From Angelobacter sp036557225 (GTDB lineage: Bacteria > Acidobacteriota > Terriglobia > Terriglobales > Acidobacteriaceae), in NCBI GenBank assembly GCA_036557225.1, contig DATBHX010000080.1, positions 1-64,000 on the forward strand: a DNA stretch of 64,000 bases, written 5' to 3'. A program made the position numbers and the translations under genes. Within the stretch, counting starts at the first letter, position 1; each line of letters starts with the position of its first letter. The notes below the pieces were generated by a model. It worked only from the letters and a program-made list of their open reading frames with translations. It was not told the DNA's origin and searched no databases. Positions 7,073-15,928 of the stretch are shown in pieces.

Positions 7073-8530
7073 CAACAGCTCATTGACCAACTCCGGCTTG
7101 GCCTGCCCTTTTGACGCCTTCATTACCTGGCCAACAAAAAAGCCGATGATCGTCGTCTTGCCCGCCCGATACTGCTCCACCTGCTTGGGATTCGCCCCGA
7201 TCACCTCATCAATGATCCTTTCGATCGCCGCTGTATCCGTAATCTGTTGTGGTTTTTCTCGTTCGTAAACGGCAGGAAAATCTTCGCCGCTGGCAAAGGC
7301 TTTGTCGTAGAGGTCTTTGAGGATCTTGCTCGAAATCGCGCCTGACTCCACCAAATCCGCTGACAAAGCCACGCCCTTCATCGAAATAGGTGACTGCTCA
7401 ATCTCCAGCCCTCTGGCCTTAAGCCGCCCGGCCAACTCGCTCTGCACCAGGTTGGCCACGCGCTTGGGATTTTTGGCAGCCCGGGCCGCCTCTTCAAACT
7501 GATCGGCTAGCGATTTGCTCACGGTAAGCACCTGCGCGTCGTAGTCGGTGATTCCGTAATCGGCGAGCATGCGCTTGCGTCGCGCTTCCGGCAGTTCCGG
7601 CAGCTTCTCCCGAATACGCGCCTGCCAGTGCGCATCCACCACCAGGGGCAGCAAGTCAGGCTCGGGAAAATAACGGTAATCATGCGCCTGCTCTTTGGAG
7701 CGCATGCTGTAGGTCTTGCCTTCCGCGGAGTTGTAAAGCCGGGTCTCCTGCTGGATTTTTTCACCCGCTTCCAGCATTTCAATCTGGCGGCCAATCTCAT
7801 ACTCAATGGCTTCACGGATGAAGCGAAAAGAATTTACGTTCTTGATTTCCGTCTTGGTGCCGAATTGCGCCTGCCCTTTCGGGCGCACGCTCACATTCGC
7901 GTCACAGCGCAGCGAACCTTCTTCCATGTTGCAGTCGCTCACGCCGGTATAAAGGATGATTTCTTTCATCAGCGTGAGGTAAGAGTAAGCTTCATCGGCG
8001 GATCGCATGTCTGGCTCGCTCACGATCTCAATCAATGGCGTACCGCTGCGGTTCAGGTCAATCGAGGTATAAACTCCCGAGTCAGCCAGACCATCGTGAA
8101 TGCTCTTGCCCGCGTCCTCTTCCATATGCAGCCGGGTAATGCCGATTCTCTTTGTCCCGCCCGGAGCCAGCGGAATCTCGATGACTCCATGTTCAGCAAT
8201 AGGTTGATCGAACTGCGAAATCTGGTATCCCTTGGGCAGGTCGGGATAAAAATAATTCTTGCGCGCGAAGATCGAGTTCTCGCGCACCTGGCACTTCAGC
8301 GCTTGCGCCGCCAACACGGCAAACTCCACGGCTCGCTTGTTCAACACCGGCAGCGCGCCGGGCAGGCCAAGGCAGACAGGACACACGTTGCTGTTGGGGG
8401 GTGCACCGAACTGGGTAGAACAACCGCAAAAAATCTTGGTCTGGGTCAGCAGTTGTACGTGAACTTCCAGCCCTATTACGGGCTCATATTTTTCACGCAC
8501 TGCTGCTGAAACCTGTGTGCTTGCAGCCAT
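7055..8530 (-). CDS. gatB: Asp-tRNA(Asn)/Glu-tRNA(Gln) amidotransferase subunit B
   Basis: GatB is the kinase/tRNA-binding subunit of GatCAB, which converts Glu-tRNA(Gln) or Asp-tRNA(Asn) to the cognate amides. The 491-residue length is normal. Family segments are plain: VIGLEVHVQL at the N-terminus, the zinc-site region FCGCSTQFGAPPN with CPVCLGLPG, YFYPDLPKGYQISQ, HMEEDAGKSIHD, NRSGTPLIEIVSEPD, and the C-terminal YqeY-like tail ending FVGQVMKASKGQA. The ATG at 8530 is chosen over an adjacent TTG. gatA and gatC are not adjacent. A TATAAT hexamer 7 bp upstream of the ATG suggests an unusually short or absent leader. Confidence 0.97.
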   Translation of the reverse strand: MAASTQVSAAVREKYEPVIGLEVHVQLLTQTKIFCGCSTQFGAPPNSNVCPVCLGLPGALPVLNKRAVEFAVLAAQALKCQVRENSIFARKNYFYPDLPKGYQISQFDQPIAEHGVIEIPLAPGGTKRIGITRLHMEEDAGKSIHDGLADSGVYTSIDLNRSGTPLIEIVSEPDMRSADEAYSYLTLMKEIILYTGVSDCNMEEGSLRCDANVSVRPKGQAQFGTKTEIKNVNSFRFIREAIEYEIGRQIEMLEAGEKIQQETRLYNSAEGKTYSMRSKEQAHDYRYFPEPDLLPLVVDAHWQARIREKLPELPEARRKRMLADYGITDYDAQVLTVSKSLADQFEEAARAAKNPKRVANLVQSELAGRLKARGLEIEQSPISMKGVALSADLVESGAISSKILKDLYDKAFASGEDFPAVYEREKPQQITDTAAIERIIDEVIGANPKQVEQYRAGKTTIIGFFVGQVMKASKGQAKPELVNELLAKRLS

Positions 8531-8558
8531 CAAAAAGATTATAGGGCTAAAAAGAATT

Positions 8559-9203
8559 TTACTTTTGGGCCGGCATATCCTGTGGCGGCTTGTCCAGCGG
8601 AATATCGAAGTAGAAGAGCTCCTGCGTGCCCACCTTGATGCCGGTAAGGTACAGGTGAGCGCCGGGATGAGGCCCTTCCAGGTCCATCAGGTCAAAGAAC
8701 AGGTAGCCGCTGTTGGTGGCGTGCGGCGTGACCGGAACCGTAAGAAACTGCGCCGCTTCATATTCGTCGCGCACTTCCTTGCTGATGGGTTCCTTCTTTT
8801 TGCCCACAGGAAAGGGCAGCTTCACTCCTGGTCCGCTGTTGTTGGCTTTGCTGGGTTTGACCAACCGGCGATAAATATCGGCATCGCTGGCCGGCTGAAT
8901 CTTGTCACGCTGGGCCGTGATGTATTCGATCCTTAGGTCCTGCAGCATCAGCGTCTTGTCACTATCATTGGAAATGATCAAGCGAACGGGATAGATACCG
9001 TATCCCTTGTAGTTCACTTTAAAAACTCCGGCTTTCTCCGGCGTATCACAAGGGTCCACGGCGATGGTGACCTTTTCATCGTCATGCGCCTCATGCAGGG
9101 CATAGGTGCGAGCCGGCGCCGCGGGCGGTGGGTTGAAGTGCTTTTCGCTGAAAACCAGCGCAGTGAGCAGCACCAGAGCAGCGGCGATCCTGAGGGATTT
9201 CAC
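8559..9203 (-). CDS. Secreted protein of unknown function
   Basis: Not assigned to a family. Starting at the GTG at 9203 gives 214 residues with a typical signal peptide (KSLRIAAALVLLTALVFS); the ATG at 9254 would add a non-signal-like 17-residue extension. The mature part is predicted to be beta-rich, with IYPVRLIISNDSDKTLMLQ suggesting an immunoglobulin-like or DUF-type beta-sandwich, and ends with a Pro-rich tail. It is divergent from waaA and lies 28 bp upstream of gatB in the same direction, so it may be co-transcribed with gatB. Confidence 0.75.
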   Translation of the reverse strand: MKSLRIAAALVLLTALVFSEKHFNPPPAAPARTYALHEAHDDEKVTIAVDPCDTPEKAGVFKVNYKGYGIYPVRLIISNDSDKTLMLQDLRIEYITAQRDKIQPASDADIYRRLVKPSKANNSGPGVKLPFPVGKKKEPISKEVRDEYEAAQFLTVPVTPHATNSGYLFFDLMDLEGPHPGAHLYLTGIKVGTQELFYFDIPLDKPPQDMPAQK

Positions 9204-9289
9204 GCAATGATTATATCCACCCGGCCGCCCGGTTTGTACAACTGACGTTTGCACAACTACGCGGTTTCCATAGAATGGCCTAGTCCCTC

Positions 9290-10573
9290 ATGTTTCTTCT
9301 TTACAGTTTGCTTTTGGCTGCCGTGGCGCTCGTTTCGCTGCCATGGTGGGCCGTGCAAATGCTGCGCCTGGGCAAGTATCGTACCGGGCTCGCTGAGCGC
9401 CTGGGGTTTGTGCCGGCAAGGTTGCAGAAGCCCGCAGCCTCCTGCATTTGGATCCACGCCGTTTCTGTCGGCGAAGTTCTGGCCGTAAGCCGCCTCGTCA
9501 CCGAGCTGCGAAACGCCTATCCTGAGATCGAGATCTTTGTTTCCACCACCACCGCAACCGGCCAGCGCCTCGCCCGCGAACGCTTTGGCGAAGCGCGATG
9601 CTTCTTTATGCCCCTTGATCTCGGCTTCGCCGTTCGCGCTTACTTGAACGCGCTGCAGCCGCGGATGCTTCTCCTGGCCGAAACCGAGTTCTGGCCCAAC
9701 CTTCTGCATCTGGCTCGCCAGCGTGGGACCTCCGTGGCAATCGTAAACGCGCGTATTTCTGATCGTTCTTTTCCGCGCTATCGCCGTTTTCACTGGTTCT
9801 TTCGGCGGGTGCTGGCGAATGTGGACCTGTTTCTCGCGCAAACTTCCGCTGACGCTGAGCGGCTGCGCGCCATCGGGGCGCCAACTGAGCGAGTGCGGGT
9901 CAGCGGCAATCTGAAGTTCGATATCCGTCCCCCCGCGACGACAAGACTGGCGCAGGAGCTGCGCGCAGCCATCGTCGAAGACGCGCCGGTGATCGTTTGC
10001 GGCAGCACTGCGGAAGGCGAAGAAGAAATCCTGCTGGAGGCCTTCTCGCAGGTCCTGCCACAGTTCCCCGCGACGGTGATGGTGTTGGCCCCACGGCATC
10101 CCGAGCGCTTTAACAAGGTCGCAGACCTTATCGCATCCCGCGGTTTAACGTGCGTGAAGCGCAGCTCAGGGACACCGGGCGCGCCGGTACCGAGCAGCGT
10201 GTTTCTTCTCGATAGTGTCGGCGAACTTGCATCCATCTATGCCTTGGCAGATATCGCTTTCGTCGGCGGGAGCCTCGTGCCCATCGGCGGACACAACATT
10301 CTGGAGCCGGCGCAATATGGGACCGCGATCATCCTGGGGCCGCACACCTTCAATTTCCGAGAAATTGTCAGTATCTTCTCTGCGGGCAGTGCGCTCTGTA
10401 TCGCTACCCCGGAAAACTTCGGCAGCCGATTGCTCGAGTTGCTGAAAAACGCGGAAGAGCGCAAGCAGCTTGGTCTTCGCGCCAAAGAGCTGTTTACGCA
10501 ACACGCAGGCGCTACGCAAAGAACATTGCACGCGCTTCGACCGCTGCTGCAACACCCGCCGGAGAAACTATGA
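9290..10573 (+). CDS. waaA: 3-deoxy-D-manno-octulosonic acid (KDO) transferase
   Basis: WaaA/KdtA transfers KDO from CMP-KDO to lipid IVA at the cytoplasmic face of the inner membrane. The 427-residue protein has the N-terminal membrane anchor (FLLYSLLLAAVALVSLPWW), then HAVSVGE with the family's catalytic glutamate, STTTATGQ, PLDLGFAVRAYLNALQPRM, ETEFWPNL, and the C-terminal donor-site segment VGGSLVPIGGHNILEPAQYG. It is the first gene of a core-LPS operon and overlaps lpxK by 4 bp. Confidence 0.95.
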   Translation: MFLLYSLLLAAVALVSLPWWAVQMLRLGKYRTGLAERLGFVPARLQKPAASCIWIHAVSVGEVLAVSRLVTELRNAYPEIEIFVSTTTATGQRLARERFGEARCFFMPLDLGFAVRAYLNALQPRMLLLAETEFWPNLLHLARQRGTSVAIVNARISDRSFPRYRRFHWFFRRVLANVDLFLAQTSADAERLRAIGAPTERVRVSGNLKFDIRPPATTRLAQELRAAIVEDAPVIVCGSTAEGEEEILLEAFSQVLPQFPATVMVLAPRHPERFNKVADLIASRGLTCVKRSSGTPGAPVPSSVFLLDSVGELASIYALADIAFVGGSLVPIGGHNILEPAQYGTAIILGPHTFNFREIVSIFSAGSALCIATPENFGSRLLELLKNAEERKQLGLRAKELFTQHAGATQRTLHALRPLLQHPPEKL

Positions 10574-11508
10574 ACCCACTCTCGCTGCTATTTGGCGCCG
10601 GCGTAGCGTTCAGAAACTCGCTCTATGACAGTGGCACTCTCACAGTGGAGAAGCTGGCGCGGCCCGTAGTCAGCATTGGGAATCTCTCGGTCGGAGGCAC
10701 CGGCAAGACTCCGTTCGCGATATGCCTGGGAGAGCTGCTGAAGCGACGCGGCATTGCGTTGGACATACTCTCGCGTGGCTACCGCCGCGCCTCAACCACT
10801 ACTGCTCTGGTTGATCCCCGCGGCCAGCCCGATCAATACGGCGATGAGCCTCTGCTCCTGGCCCGCAAGCTGGCTGTACCGGTCATTGTGGGCGTCGATC
10901 GATATCAGGCCGGCTTGCTTGCCGAGGAAAGATTCCCCTCACGGCTGCACCTGCTCGATGACGGCTTTCAGCACCGGCGTCTCCACCGCGACTTCGATAT
11001 CGTTCTTTTCCCCAAGGATGATTTTGCCGGCGCCCTGCTGCCGGTAGGACGCCTGCGCGAGCCACACTCGTCGTTGCACCGAGCCGATGCCATCGTAGCC
11101 TTCGATCCACTGCGAATCTCCGGCATCAATGCCAAGCCGTGGCCTGCGCGCCGCACAATCACGCTTCCCGAGGGCAGCGGCAAAGCGATTGCCTTTTGCG
11201 GCCTTGGCCGCCCGCAGCAATTCTTTGAAGCCCTCAAAATGCAGGGACAGGAGCTGGCCTCCGAGATCCGTTTCCGCGATCACCATCGCTACCAACAAGC
11301 CGATATCGACCGCCTGCTGCGAGCGAAGAGCAATGGCGCAGCAGATTGCTTTGTCACCACGGAAAAGGACCTGGTCAATCTGGGGTCACTGGTCACACAG
11401 CTTGATCCCTTGAGGGTCGTCAAGCTACAGATTGAACTGGAATCTCCGGAAGAGGCCCTAAATTTCCTATTGGACACACTGGAAAGGCGAACCGGCTGCA
11501 GACTTTAG
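10570..11508 (+). CDS. lpxK: Tetraacyldisaccharide 4'-kinase
   Basis: LpxK phosphorylates the 4' position of the lipid A disaccharide to make lipid IVA, the substrate of WaaA encoded just upstream. The 312-residue protein contains the P-loop SVGGTGKTPF, the SRGYRR segment, GDEPLLLARKL, DDGFQHRRLHRD (family catalytic region) and the LPVGRLREP segment. The start codon overlaps the waaA stop (ATGA), indicating translational coupling. Confidence 0.95.
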   Translation: MNPLSLLFGAGVAFRNSLYDSGTLTVEKLARPVVSIGNLSVGGTGKTPFAICLGELLKRRGIALDILSRGYRRASTTTALVDPRGQPDQYGDEPLLLARKLAVPVIVGVDRYQAGLLAEERFPSRLHLLDDGFQHRRLHRDFDIVLFPKDDFAGALLPVGRLREPHSSLHRADAIVAFDPLRISGINAKPWPARRTITLPEGSGKAIAFCGLGRPQQFFEALKMQGQELASEIRFRDHHRYQQADIDRLLRAKSNGAADCFVTTEKDLVNLGSLVTQLDPLRVVKLQIELESPEEALNFLLDTLERRTGCRL

Positions 11509-11533
11509 CCGGTCATGAGAAAATCTTCAGTTC

Positions 11534-12547
11534 ATGCAAAAAAACCCCAAGGCGACCGACCGTCTGGTCAGGATCATCGACCAATTCCCTAAGCTCAGCA
11601 TTACTGTGCTGGGAGACCTGATTGCTGACGAATTTATCTACGGCGAAATCGAGCGCGTTTCCCGCGAAGCGCCGGTGCTGATCCTGCGGCATCGCGAACG
11701 CACCGTGGTTCCAGGCGGCGCCGGCAACGCGATTTATAATCTGGCCGACCTGGGCGTGACCGTGCTTCCCGTGGGCGTGATCGGCGATGACGAAGCTGGG
11801 CGCATGCTGCTGCATGCTTTCCGGCAGAAGCATATCTCCGTCAGCGCGATTCGCCGGATCAAAGGCCGCGGCACGGTCACCAAAACGCGCGTCCTGGCCG
11901 GCACAACCCACTCGCCTCGCCAGCAGGTCATCCGCGTCGACCGCGAACCGGAAAGCCAGCTGGACCGTGCAACCATCCGCGAGATTACGTTTCAGGCGCG
12001 CGGTTACGTACGCGCCTCGGATGCGCTGCTGATCTCCGACTACGGTTATGGAGCGGCTACGCCGGAGATTTTTGCCAACATACGCTCCCGCGCCTCGCTC
12101 GATAGCGTTCCCGTAACCCTGGACTCGCGTTATCGCACGCTTTCCTACAGCGGCGTAACTGCCGCCACGCCGAATGAAGCTGAGCTGGAAGACATTCTGC
12201 GCACCAGGATCGGCAATGACAATTCTCGTCTCCTGGCCACGGGGCGCGCGGTGATGCAGAAGATGAAGCTGCAATCTCTGCTGGTAACCCGGGGTAAAGA
12301 CGGCATGGTGGTGTTCTCCCGCAGCAACAAGCCGGTGATGATCCCGATCCACGGCTCTGACGAAGTGGCCGACGTTACCGGCGCCGGCGACACGGTGATC
12401 GCCACTTACACCGCAGCTCTGGCGGCCGGTGCAGATCCGGAATCGGCGGCCCGCCTCGCCAACTACGCTGGAGGCATCGTGGTCATGAAGCGCGGCACAG
12501 CCACTGTGACCCGTGAAGAACTTCTGCGCGCCGTTATGGAGGCCTGA
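11534..12547 (+). CDS. hldE1: D-glycero-beta-D-manno-heptose-7-phosphate kinase (HldE kinase domain)
   Basis: A PfkB/ribokinase-fold heptose 7-phosphate kinase of the ADP-heptose pathway. Of 337 residues, the N-terminus carries VLGDLIADEFIYGEIERVS and VVPGGAGNA (sugar-binding di-Gly), and TGAGDT at 282-287 supplies the catalytic Asp286. This equals the kinase half of E. coli HldE (RfaE). The frame ends at a TGA (12545-12547) and then stays open in the same frame into the adenylyltransferase half, so the two genes look like a bifunctional hldE split by one stop codon. Together they would be 497 codons, close to the usual bifunctional length of ~480. Confidence 0.93.
   Translation: MQKNPKATDRLVRIIDQFPKLSITVLGDLIADEFIYGEIERVSREAPVLILRHRERTVVPGGAGNAIYNLADLGVTVLPVGVIGDDEAGRMLLHAFRQKHISVSAIRRIKGRGTVTKTRVLAGTTHSPRQQVIRVDREPESQLDRATIREITFQARGYVRASDALLISDYGYGAATPEIFANIRSRASLDSVPVTLDSRYRTLSYSGVTAATPNEAELEDILRTRIGNDNSRLLATGRAVMQKMKLQSLLVTRGKDGMVVFSRSNKPVMIPIHGSDEVADVTGAGDTVIATYTAALAAGADPESAARLANYAGGIVVMKRGTATVTREELLRAVMEA
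12538..12542 (+). promoter_or_regulatory. Shine-Dalgarno supporting a CUG start for hldE2
   Basis: GGAGG at the very end of hldE1 lies 5 bp upstream of the CTG at 12548-12550, which directly follows the hldE1 TGA. No ATG, GTG or TTG occurs in this frame until 12635, inside the first beta strand of the adenylyltransferase. Termination-coupled reinitiation at CUG is therefore the simplest reading. Confidence 0.6.
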
Positions 12548-13027
12548 CTGCCAGCTTTCCCGCAAAAGCTTCTTTCCGCATCCCAACTGGCAGAGCAGGT
12601 CCGCCAGTGGCGGGCCGCCGGAGAAAAAATCATTTTGACCAACGGCTGTTTTGATCTGGTGCACGTGGGCCATGTGCGCTATTTTCGTGCGGCCAAAGAG
12701 CTGGGCGGAAGAGTGATCGTTGCCGTTAACTCTGATGCCAGCGTCCGCCAGTTGAAAGGCGAAGGCCGCCCTCGGGTCCCGGAGAACGAGCGGGCCGAGG
12801 TCCTCACCGGATTACAGGATGTGGATGCCGTCACTATTTTTGACGCGCCTGATGTTCGCGATCTGGTCCGCCTGCTTCGACCCGATATTCATGCCAAAGG
12901 CACCGACTACACAGAGCAAAGCGTTCCTGAGCGCGATACTGTGATTGCCTGCGGTGGACGGGTAGCCATTGTTGGTGACCCCAAAGATCACTCCAGCACC
13001 GAATTACTGCGAAGGACGAATGGCTAA
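12548..13027 (+). CDS. hldE2: D-glycero-beta-D-manno-heptose 1-phosphate adenylyltransferase (HldE C-terminal domain)
   Basis: This enzyme makes ADP-heptose from heptose 1-phosphate. The cytidylyltransferase-type HxGH motif is TNGCFDLVHVGH (residues 31-42), followed by NSDASVRQLKGEGRP and DYTEQSVPE. Starting at CTG 12548 gives 159 residues and restores the expected N-terminal helix (SASQLAEQVRQWRAAG) and first strand. Starting at TTG 12635 would cut the strand. Readthrough of the hldE1 TGA, giving a fused HldE, is the alternative. It overlaps the following glycosyltransferase by 8 bp. Confidence 0.85.
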   Translation: MPAFPQKLLSASQLAEQVRQWRAAGEKIILTNGCFDLVHVGHVRYFRAAKELGGRVIVAVNSDASVRQLKGEGRPRVPENERAEVLTGLQDVDAVTIFDAPDVRDLVRLLRPDIHAKGTDYTEQSVPERDTVIACGGRVAIVGDPKDHSSTELLRRTNG

Positions 13028-14093
13028 AATCCTGATGGTACGGCTGGGCGCGATGGGCGACATTCTGCACGCTCTGCCTGCGGTCACCGCGATTCGCGCT
13101 GCCCTGCCCACCGCCACGATCGGATGGTTGATTGAAGAACGCTGGTCTGAGCTGTTGACGGCGCAGGGGCGCAAGGCCAGCCCCAGCACGGTCAGCCCCA
13201 AAAAGCCGCTGGTGAACCACGTTTACACCATTGATACACGGCGTTGGCGCAAACATTTCTTTCGCCCATCGGCTACAGCGGAAATTCTGGGTGCAATGCG
13301 CAGGGTGCGCAAGATGAACTACGAACTTGCGATCGACTTTCAGGGCTCGGTCAAATCGGGGCTCTTCGCCCGCTGGGCCGCACCCGCAACAGTGGCCGGG
13401 TTTGTCAATCCACGCGAGCCAGCCGCGCGATTTTTTTACCGGCGAAAATTCCCCCGCCAGGGTGAGCATGTGATCGAGCAGAACTTTGGATTGGCGGCCC
13501 AGGCTCTGAAAACGTACCTTGGCGGTGCGGAGCTGAAGTTAAGCCGGCCGCAGCTGCCTCATGATCCCGCAGCTGACGGCTGGGCAGAAGCCGAGATTCA
13601 AAAACTGGGTATTGCCAGTTTTGCCATCATGAATCCCGGAGCGGGCTGGGGCGCCAAGCAGTGGCCACCGGAACGATTCGGCGAAGTAGCGAAGGCATTG
13701 GCCGCGCACAACATCAAGACGCTGATCAACAGCGCGCCGGGCGAAGAAGACCTGGCTCAAGCAGTTATGGGAGCAAGCGGTGGCAATGCTTTTGAGCTTC
13801 GGTGCACCGTAGGACAATTGATCGCGCTCATGCGCCATGCCCGCATATTCATTGGTGGTGACACTGGCCCGTTGCATCTGGCTGCGGCTCTTGGCATTCC
13901 GGCGGTCGGGCTCTTTGGTCCTACAGATCCCGCGCGTACTGGCCCTTTTGGAACGCAATCCATTGCCTTGCGCCACCCCGAAAGCGAGACCACGTTTTCC
14001 CATCACTCACACACTGAAGCCGGCTTGTTGAAGATCAGCGCGGACGAAGCGATCTCCGCGGCGCGCCACCTGCTGGGCAGCAGCCATGCCTAG
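13020..14093 (+). CDS. Lipopolysaccharide heptosyltransferase (GT9 family)
   Basis: A 357-residue WaaC/WaaF-type glycosyltransferase that adds heptose from ADP-heptose to the LPS inner core. The start ATG at 13020 matches the family opening KILMVRLGAMGDILHALPA; the longer frame upstream is only the hldE2 overlap. Other landmarks are LAIDFQGSVKSG, NPGAGWGAKQWP, and the donor-site segment IGGDTGPLHLAAALG with GLFGPTDPARTGP. Overall it looks closer to WaaC (heptosyltransferase I), but I and II cannot be separated reliably by eye. Position directly after the ADP-heptose genes fits the role. Confidence 0.9.
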   Translation: MAKILMVRLGAMGDILHALPAVTAIRAALPTATIGWLIEERWSELLTAQGRKASPSTVSPKKPLVNHVYTIDTRRWRKHFFRPSATAEILGAMRRVRKMNYELAIDFQGSVKSGLFARWAAPATVAGFVNPREPAARFFYRRKFPRQGEHVIEQNFGLAAQALKTYLGGAELKLSRPQLPHDPAADGWAEAEIQKLGIASFAIMNPGAGWGAKQWPPERFGEVAKALAAHNIKTLINSAPGEEDLAQAVMGASGGNAFELRCTVGQLIALMRHARIFIGGDTGPLHLAAALGIPAVGLFGPTDPARTGPFGTQSIALRHPESETTFSHHSHTEAGLLKISADEAISAARHLLGSSHA

Positions 14094-14649
14094 CTGGGCT
14101 CGGGTAGCCACCCGATCGCGCGTCCCACTGGGTTTTCTATTTGCCCTGGCCTATCTCTGGTGGGCCAAGCCCACGTGGGCTTCTCTGGTTGTTGGAATTG
14201 TCTTTGTCGGCGTTGGGGTGATCATCCGTGCCATGGCGTCAGGCCACATTCGCAAGAATGCCGAACTCGCTACCACCGGGCCATACGCCTACACTCGCAA
14301 TCCTCTATATCTGGGATCCATTGTGATTGCGCTCGGCTTTATCGTGGCCGCGCGCAATTGGTGGATTGGCCTGGCTGCCGTCGTGATGTTTACTTTCATC
14401 TACCTTCCGGTGATCAAATCCGAAGAAAGCTATCTGCGCTCAGCTTTCCCGGACTATGGGCAATATGCTGGTCATGTACCGCGCCTCCTACCTCGACTTA
14501 CACCCTATCGATCCGGAAATGTGAGCGCAAGTTCTTCCCCGCACTTCTCCTCCGAGCTTTATTGGCGGCATCGCGAGTACAACGCGGCCCTGGGTTCCGT
14601 GCTTATGATCGGCGCGCTCGTAATCAAAATGTTGCTGAAACTACGATGA
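14086..14649 (+). CDS. Isoprenylcysteine carboxyl methyltransferase-like membrane protein
   Basis: A 187-residue integral membrane protein of the ICMT/PEMT-type methyltransferase superfamily. It has several hydrophobic segments and the SAM-binding signature GPYAYTRNPLYLGS near the middle, followed by a conserved EESYLRSAFPDYGQYAGHVP segment. Bacterial members methylate unknown, probably lipid-like, substrates. It overlaps the heptosyltransferase stop by 8 bp, so it is the last gene of the LPS operon; a role in envelope lipid modification is an inference from that. Confidence 0.85.
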   Translation: MPSWARVATRSRVPLGFLFALAYLWWAKPTWASLVVGIVFVGVGVIIRAMASGHIRKNAELATTGPYAYTRNPLYLGSIVIALGFIVAARNWWIGLAAVVMFTFIYLPVIKSEESYLRSAFPDYGQYAGHVPRLLPRLTPYRSGNVSASSSPHFSSELYWRHREYNAALGSVLMIGALVIKMLLKLR

Positions 14650-14734
14650 ATCAACCATGAGCGGCGATCCATCACCGGTTTGACGGCATCTTTTCTGCCA
14701 TAATGGTTGCAACGAGAGAGCAAGGGGAGAATCC

Positions 14735-15022
14735 ATGAGTACACACTCCAAGCCCGATCCTGAATTGGTCGAAGTGTTTGATACCTTCCAGGAATCGGAG
14801 GCCATGGTAGTCCACGGCCTGTTGACCTCCGCTGGTATTGAATCCATCGTCACCAATCTGTTTGCGCCGCAAGACATTTTTCCCGGCGTTGGCGGTATTT
14901 CTGTTCGCGTGAACCCGGCGCAGGAGGAGGAAGCCCGCCGCGTCATTGAAGATTACAGGGCCAATGCCGCGGCCGACGATGATCAGGCACTTCCAACTCA
15001 GGATCGAGGCGGGCCGGCTTGA
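14735..15022 (+). CDS. DUF2007-type protein
   Basis: A 95-residue cytoplasmic protein of the DUF2007 (putative signal-transducing) family. The family core is visible: VEVFDTFQESEAMVVHGLLTS, then AGIESIV, then a ferredoxin-like strand with SVRVNPAQEEEARRVIEDY. The function of the family is unknown. A strong ribosome site (AAGGGGAG) precedes the ATG. It lies 85 bp after the LPS operon and may have its own promoter. Confidence 0.8.
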   Translation: MSTHSKPDPELVEVFDTFQESEAMVVHGLLTSAGIESIVTNLFAPQDIFPGVGGISVRVNPAQEEEARRVIEDYRANAAADDDQALPTQDRGGPA

Positions 15023-15208
15023 CTCGGTCCGCTCGAGGTTACGCTCCCCCATGCACAGCGGGGTTCCCGGCGCTTCGTAGCTGCCGGAAGACGTTGTAAA
15101 CTAATCTTGCTCCGCTTCCCCAAGTTGGGCCGAACTAAAATTTGACGTGAGATCTGGCCGTCTCAAAACGCTGCGCTCCAGGCAGAATCGCCGGGCGGGA
15201 GGTGGAAT

Positions 15209-15892
15209 TTGCGCATTTTGGTGATTGAAGATGAACCCAAAATCGCACGCAGCATCGTCAAGGGCCTGGAGGACGAATTTTTTACTGCCGATCTGGCCGC
15301 CGACGGTGAAGAGGGCCTGGCGATGGCCATGAAGATCAATTATGACGGCATCGTACTCGACTGGAACCTGCCTCGCCTTGACGGGCTAAGCCTGCTGCGG
15401 AAACTTCGCCAAGCCGGTTCCACTACCCGGGTGTTGATTCTTAGCGGTCGCCGCGAAGTCGCCGATCGCGTTTCCGGTCTGGAGGCAGGCGCTGACGATT
15501 ACCTGATCAAGCCATTCTCTTTTCAAGAGCTGCTGGCGCGCCTGCATACGTTGTTGCGCCGCTCCAAAGACCTCTTGGACACGCTTACCGTCGACGACCT
15601 GGAACTGGACCGGATGCATCATACCGTCACCCGGGCGGGCAAGCCCATCAACCTGACACAAAGAGAATATGCGTTGCTGGAATACCTGATGCGCAACGCC
15701 GGACGCACCGTAACCCGCACCATGGTGGTAGAGCACGTGTGGAACCTCGGCTTTGACGGCCTGACCAACGTAGTAGACGTTTACATCAGCTATTTGCGCG
15801 CCAAGATCGATCATGGCTTTTCCAAGCCTTTGATCCATACCAAGCGCGGCATTGGCTTCATGATTGCTGCAGCGAAGGACGGCGAGCCCTAG
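15209..15892 (+). CDS. OmpR/PhoB-family response regulator, orphan
   Basis: A 227-residue two-component regulator. The receiver domain (1-~118) has the acidic pair E7/D8, phospho-acceptor Asp51 (IVLDWNLP), and the KPF switch lysine. The C-terminal winged-helix DNA-binding domain contains INLTQREYALLEYLMRN and the RAKIDHG/IHTKRGIGFM wing, as in CusR-type regulators. The start is TTG at 15209, supported by GGGAGGTGG 3-11 bp upstream. No histidine kinase is adjacent, as comEC follows on the opposite strand, so its partner and targets are unknown. Confidence 0.93.
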   Translation: MRILVIEDEPKIARSIVKGLEDEFFTADLAADGEEGLAMAMKINYDGIVLDWNLPRLDGLSLLRKLRQAGSTTRVLILSGRREVADRVSGLEAGADDYLIKPFSFQELLARLHTLLRRSKDLLDTLTVDDLELDRMHHTVTRAGKPINLTQREYALLEYLMRNAGRTVTRTMVVEHVWNLGFDGLTNVVDVYISYLRAKIDHGFSKPLIHTKRGIGFMIAAAKDGEP

Positions 15893-15928
15893 CCGGCTCC
15901 CCGGTATCCAGACATTGCTGCACTGCGA

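Noticed and set aside
12545..12547. Selenocysteine at the UGA between hldE1 and hldE2
   Set aside because: The position is an interdomain linker with no redox role, and no SECIS-like hairpin was found after it; CUG reinitiation or simple read-through fits better.
11513..12673. 386-residue open frame on the minus strand opposite hldE1
   Set aside because: Antisense to a clear kinase gene with all its motifs; its residues show no family pattern, and long antisense frames are expected in GC-rich coding DNA.
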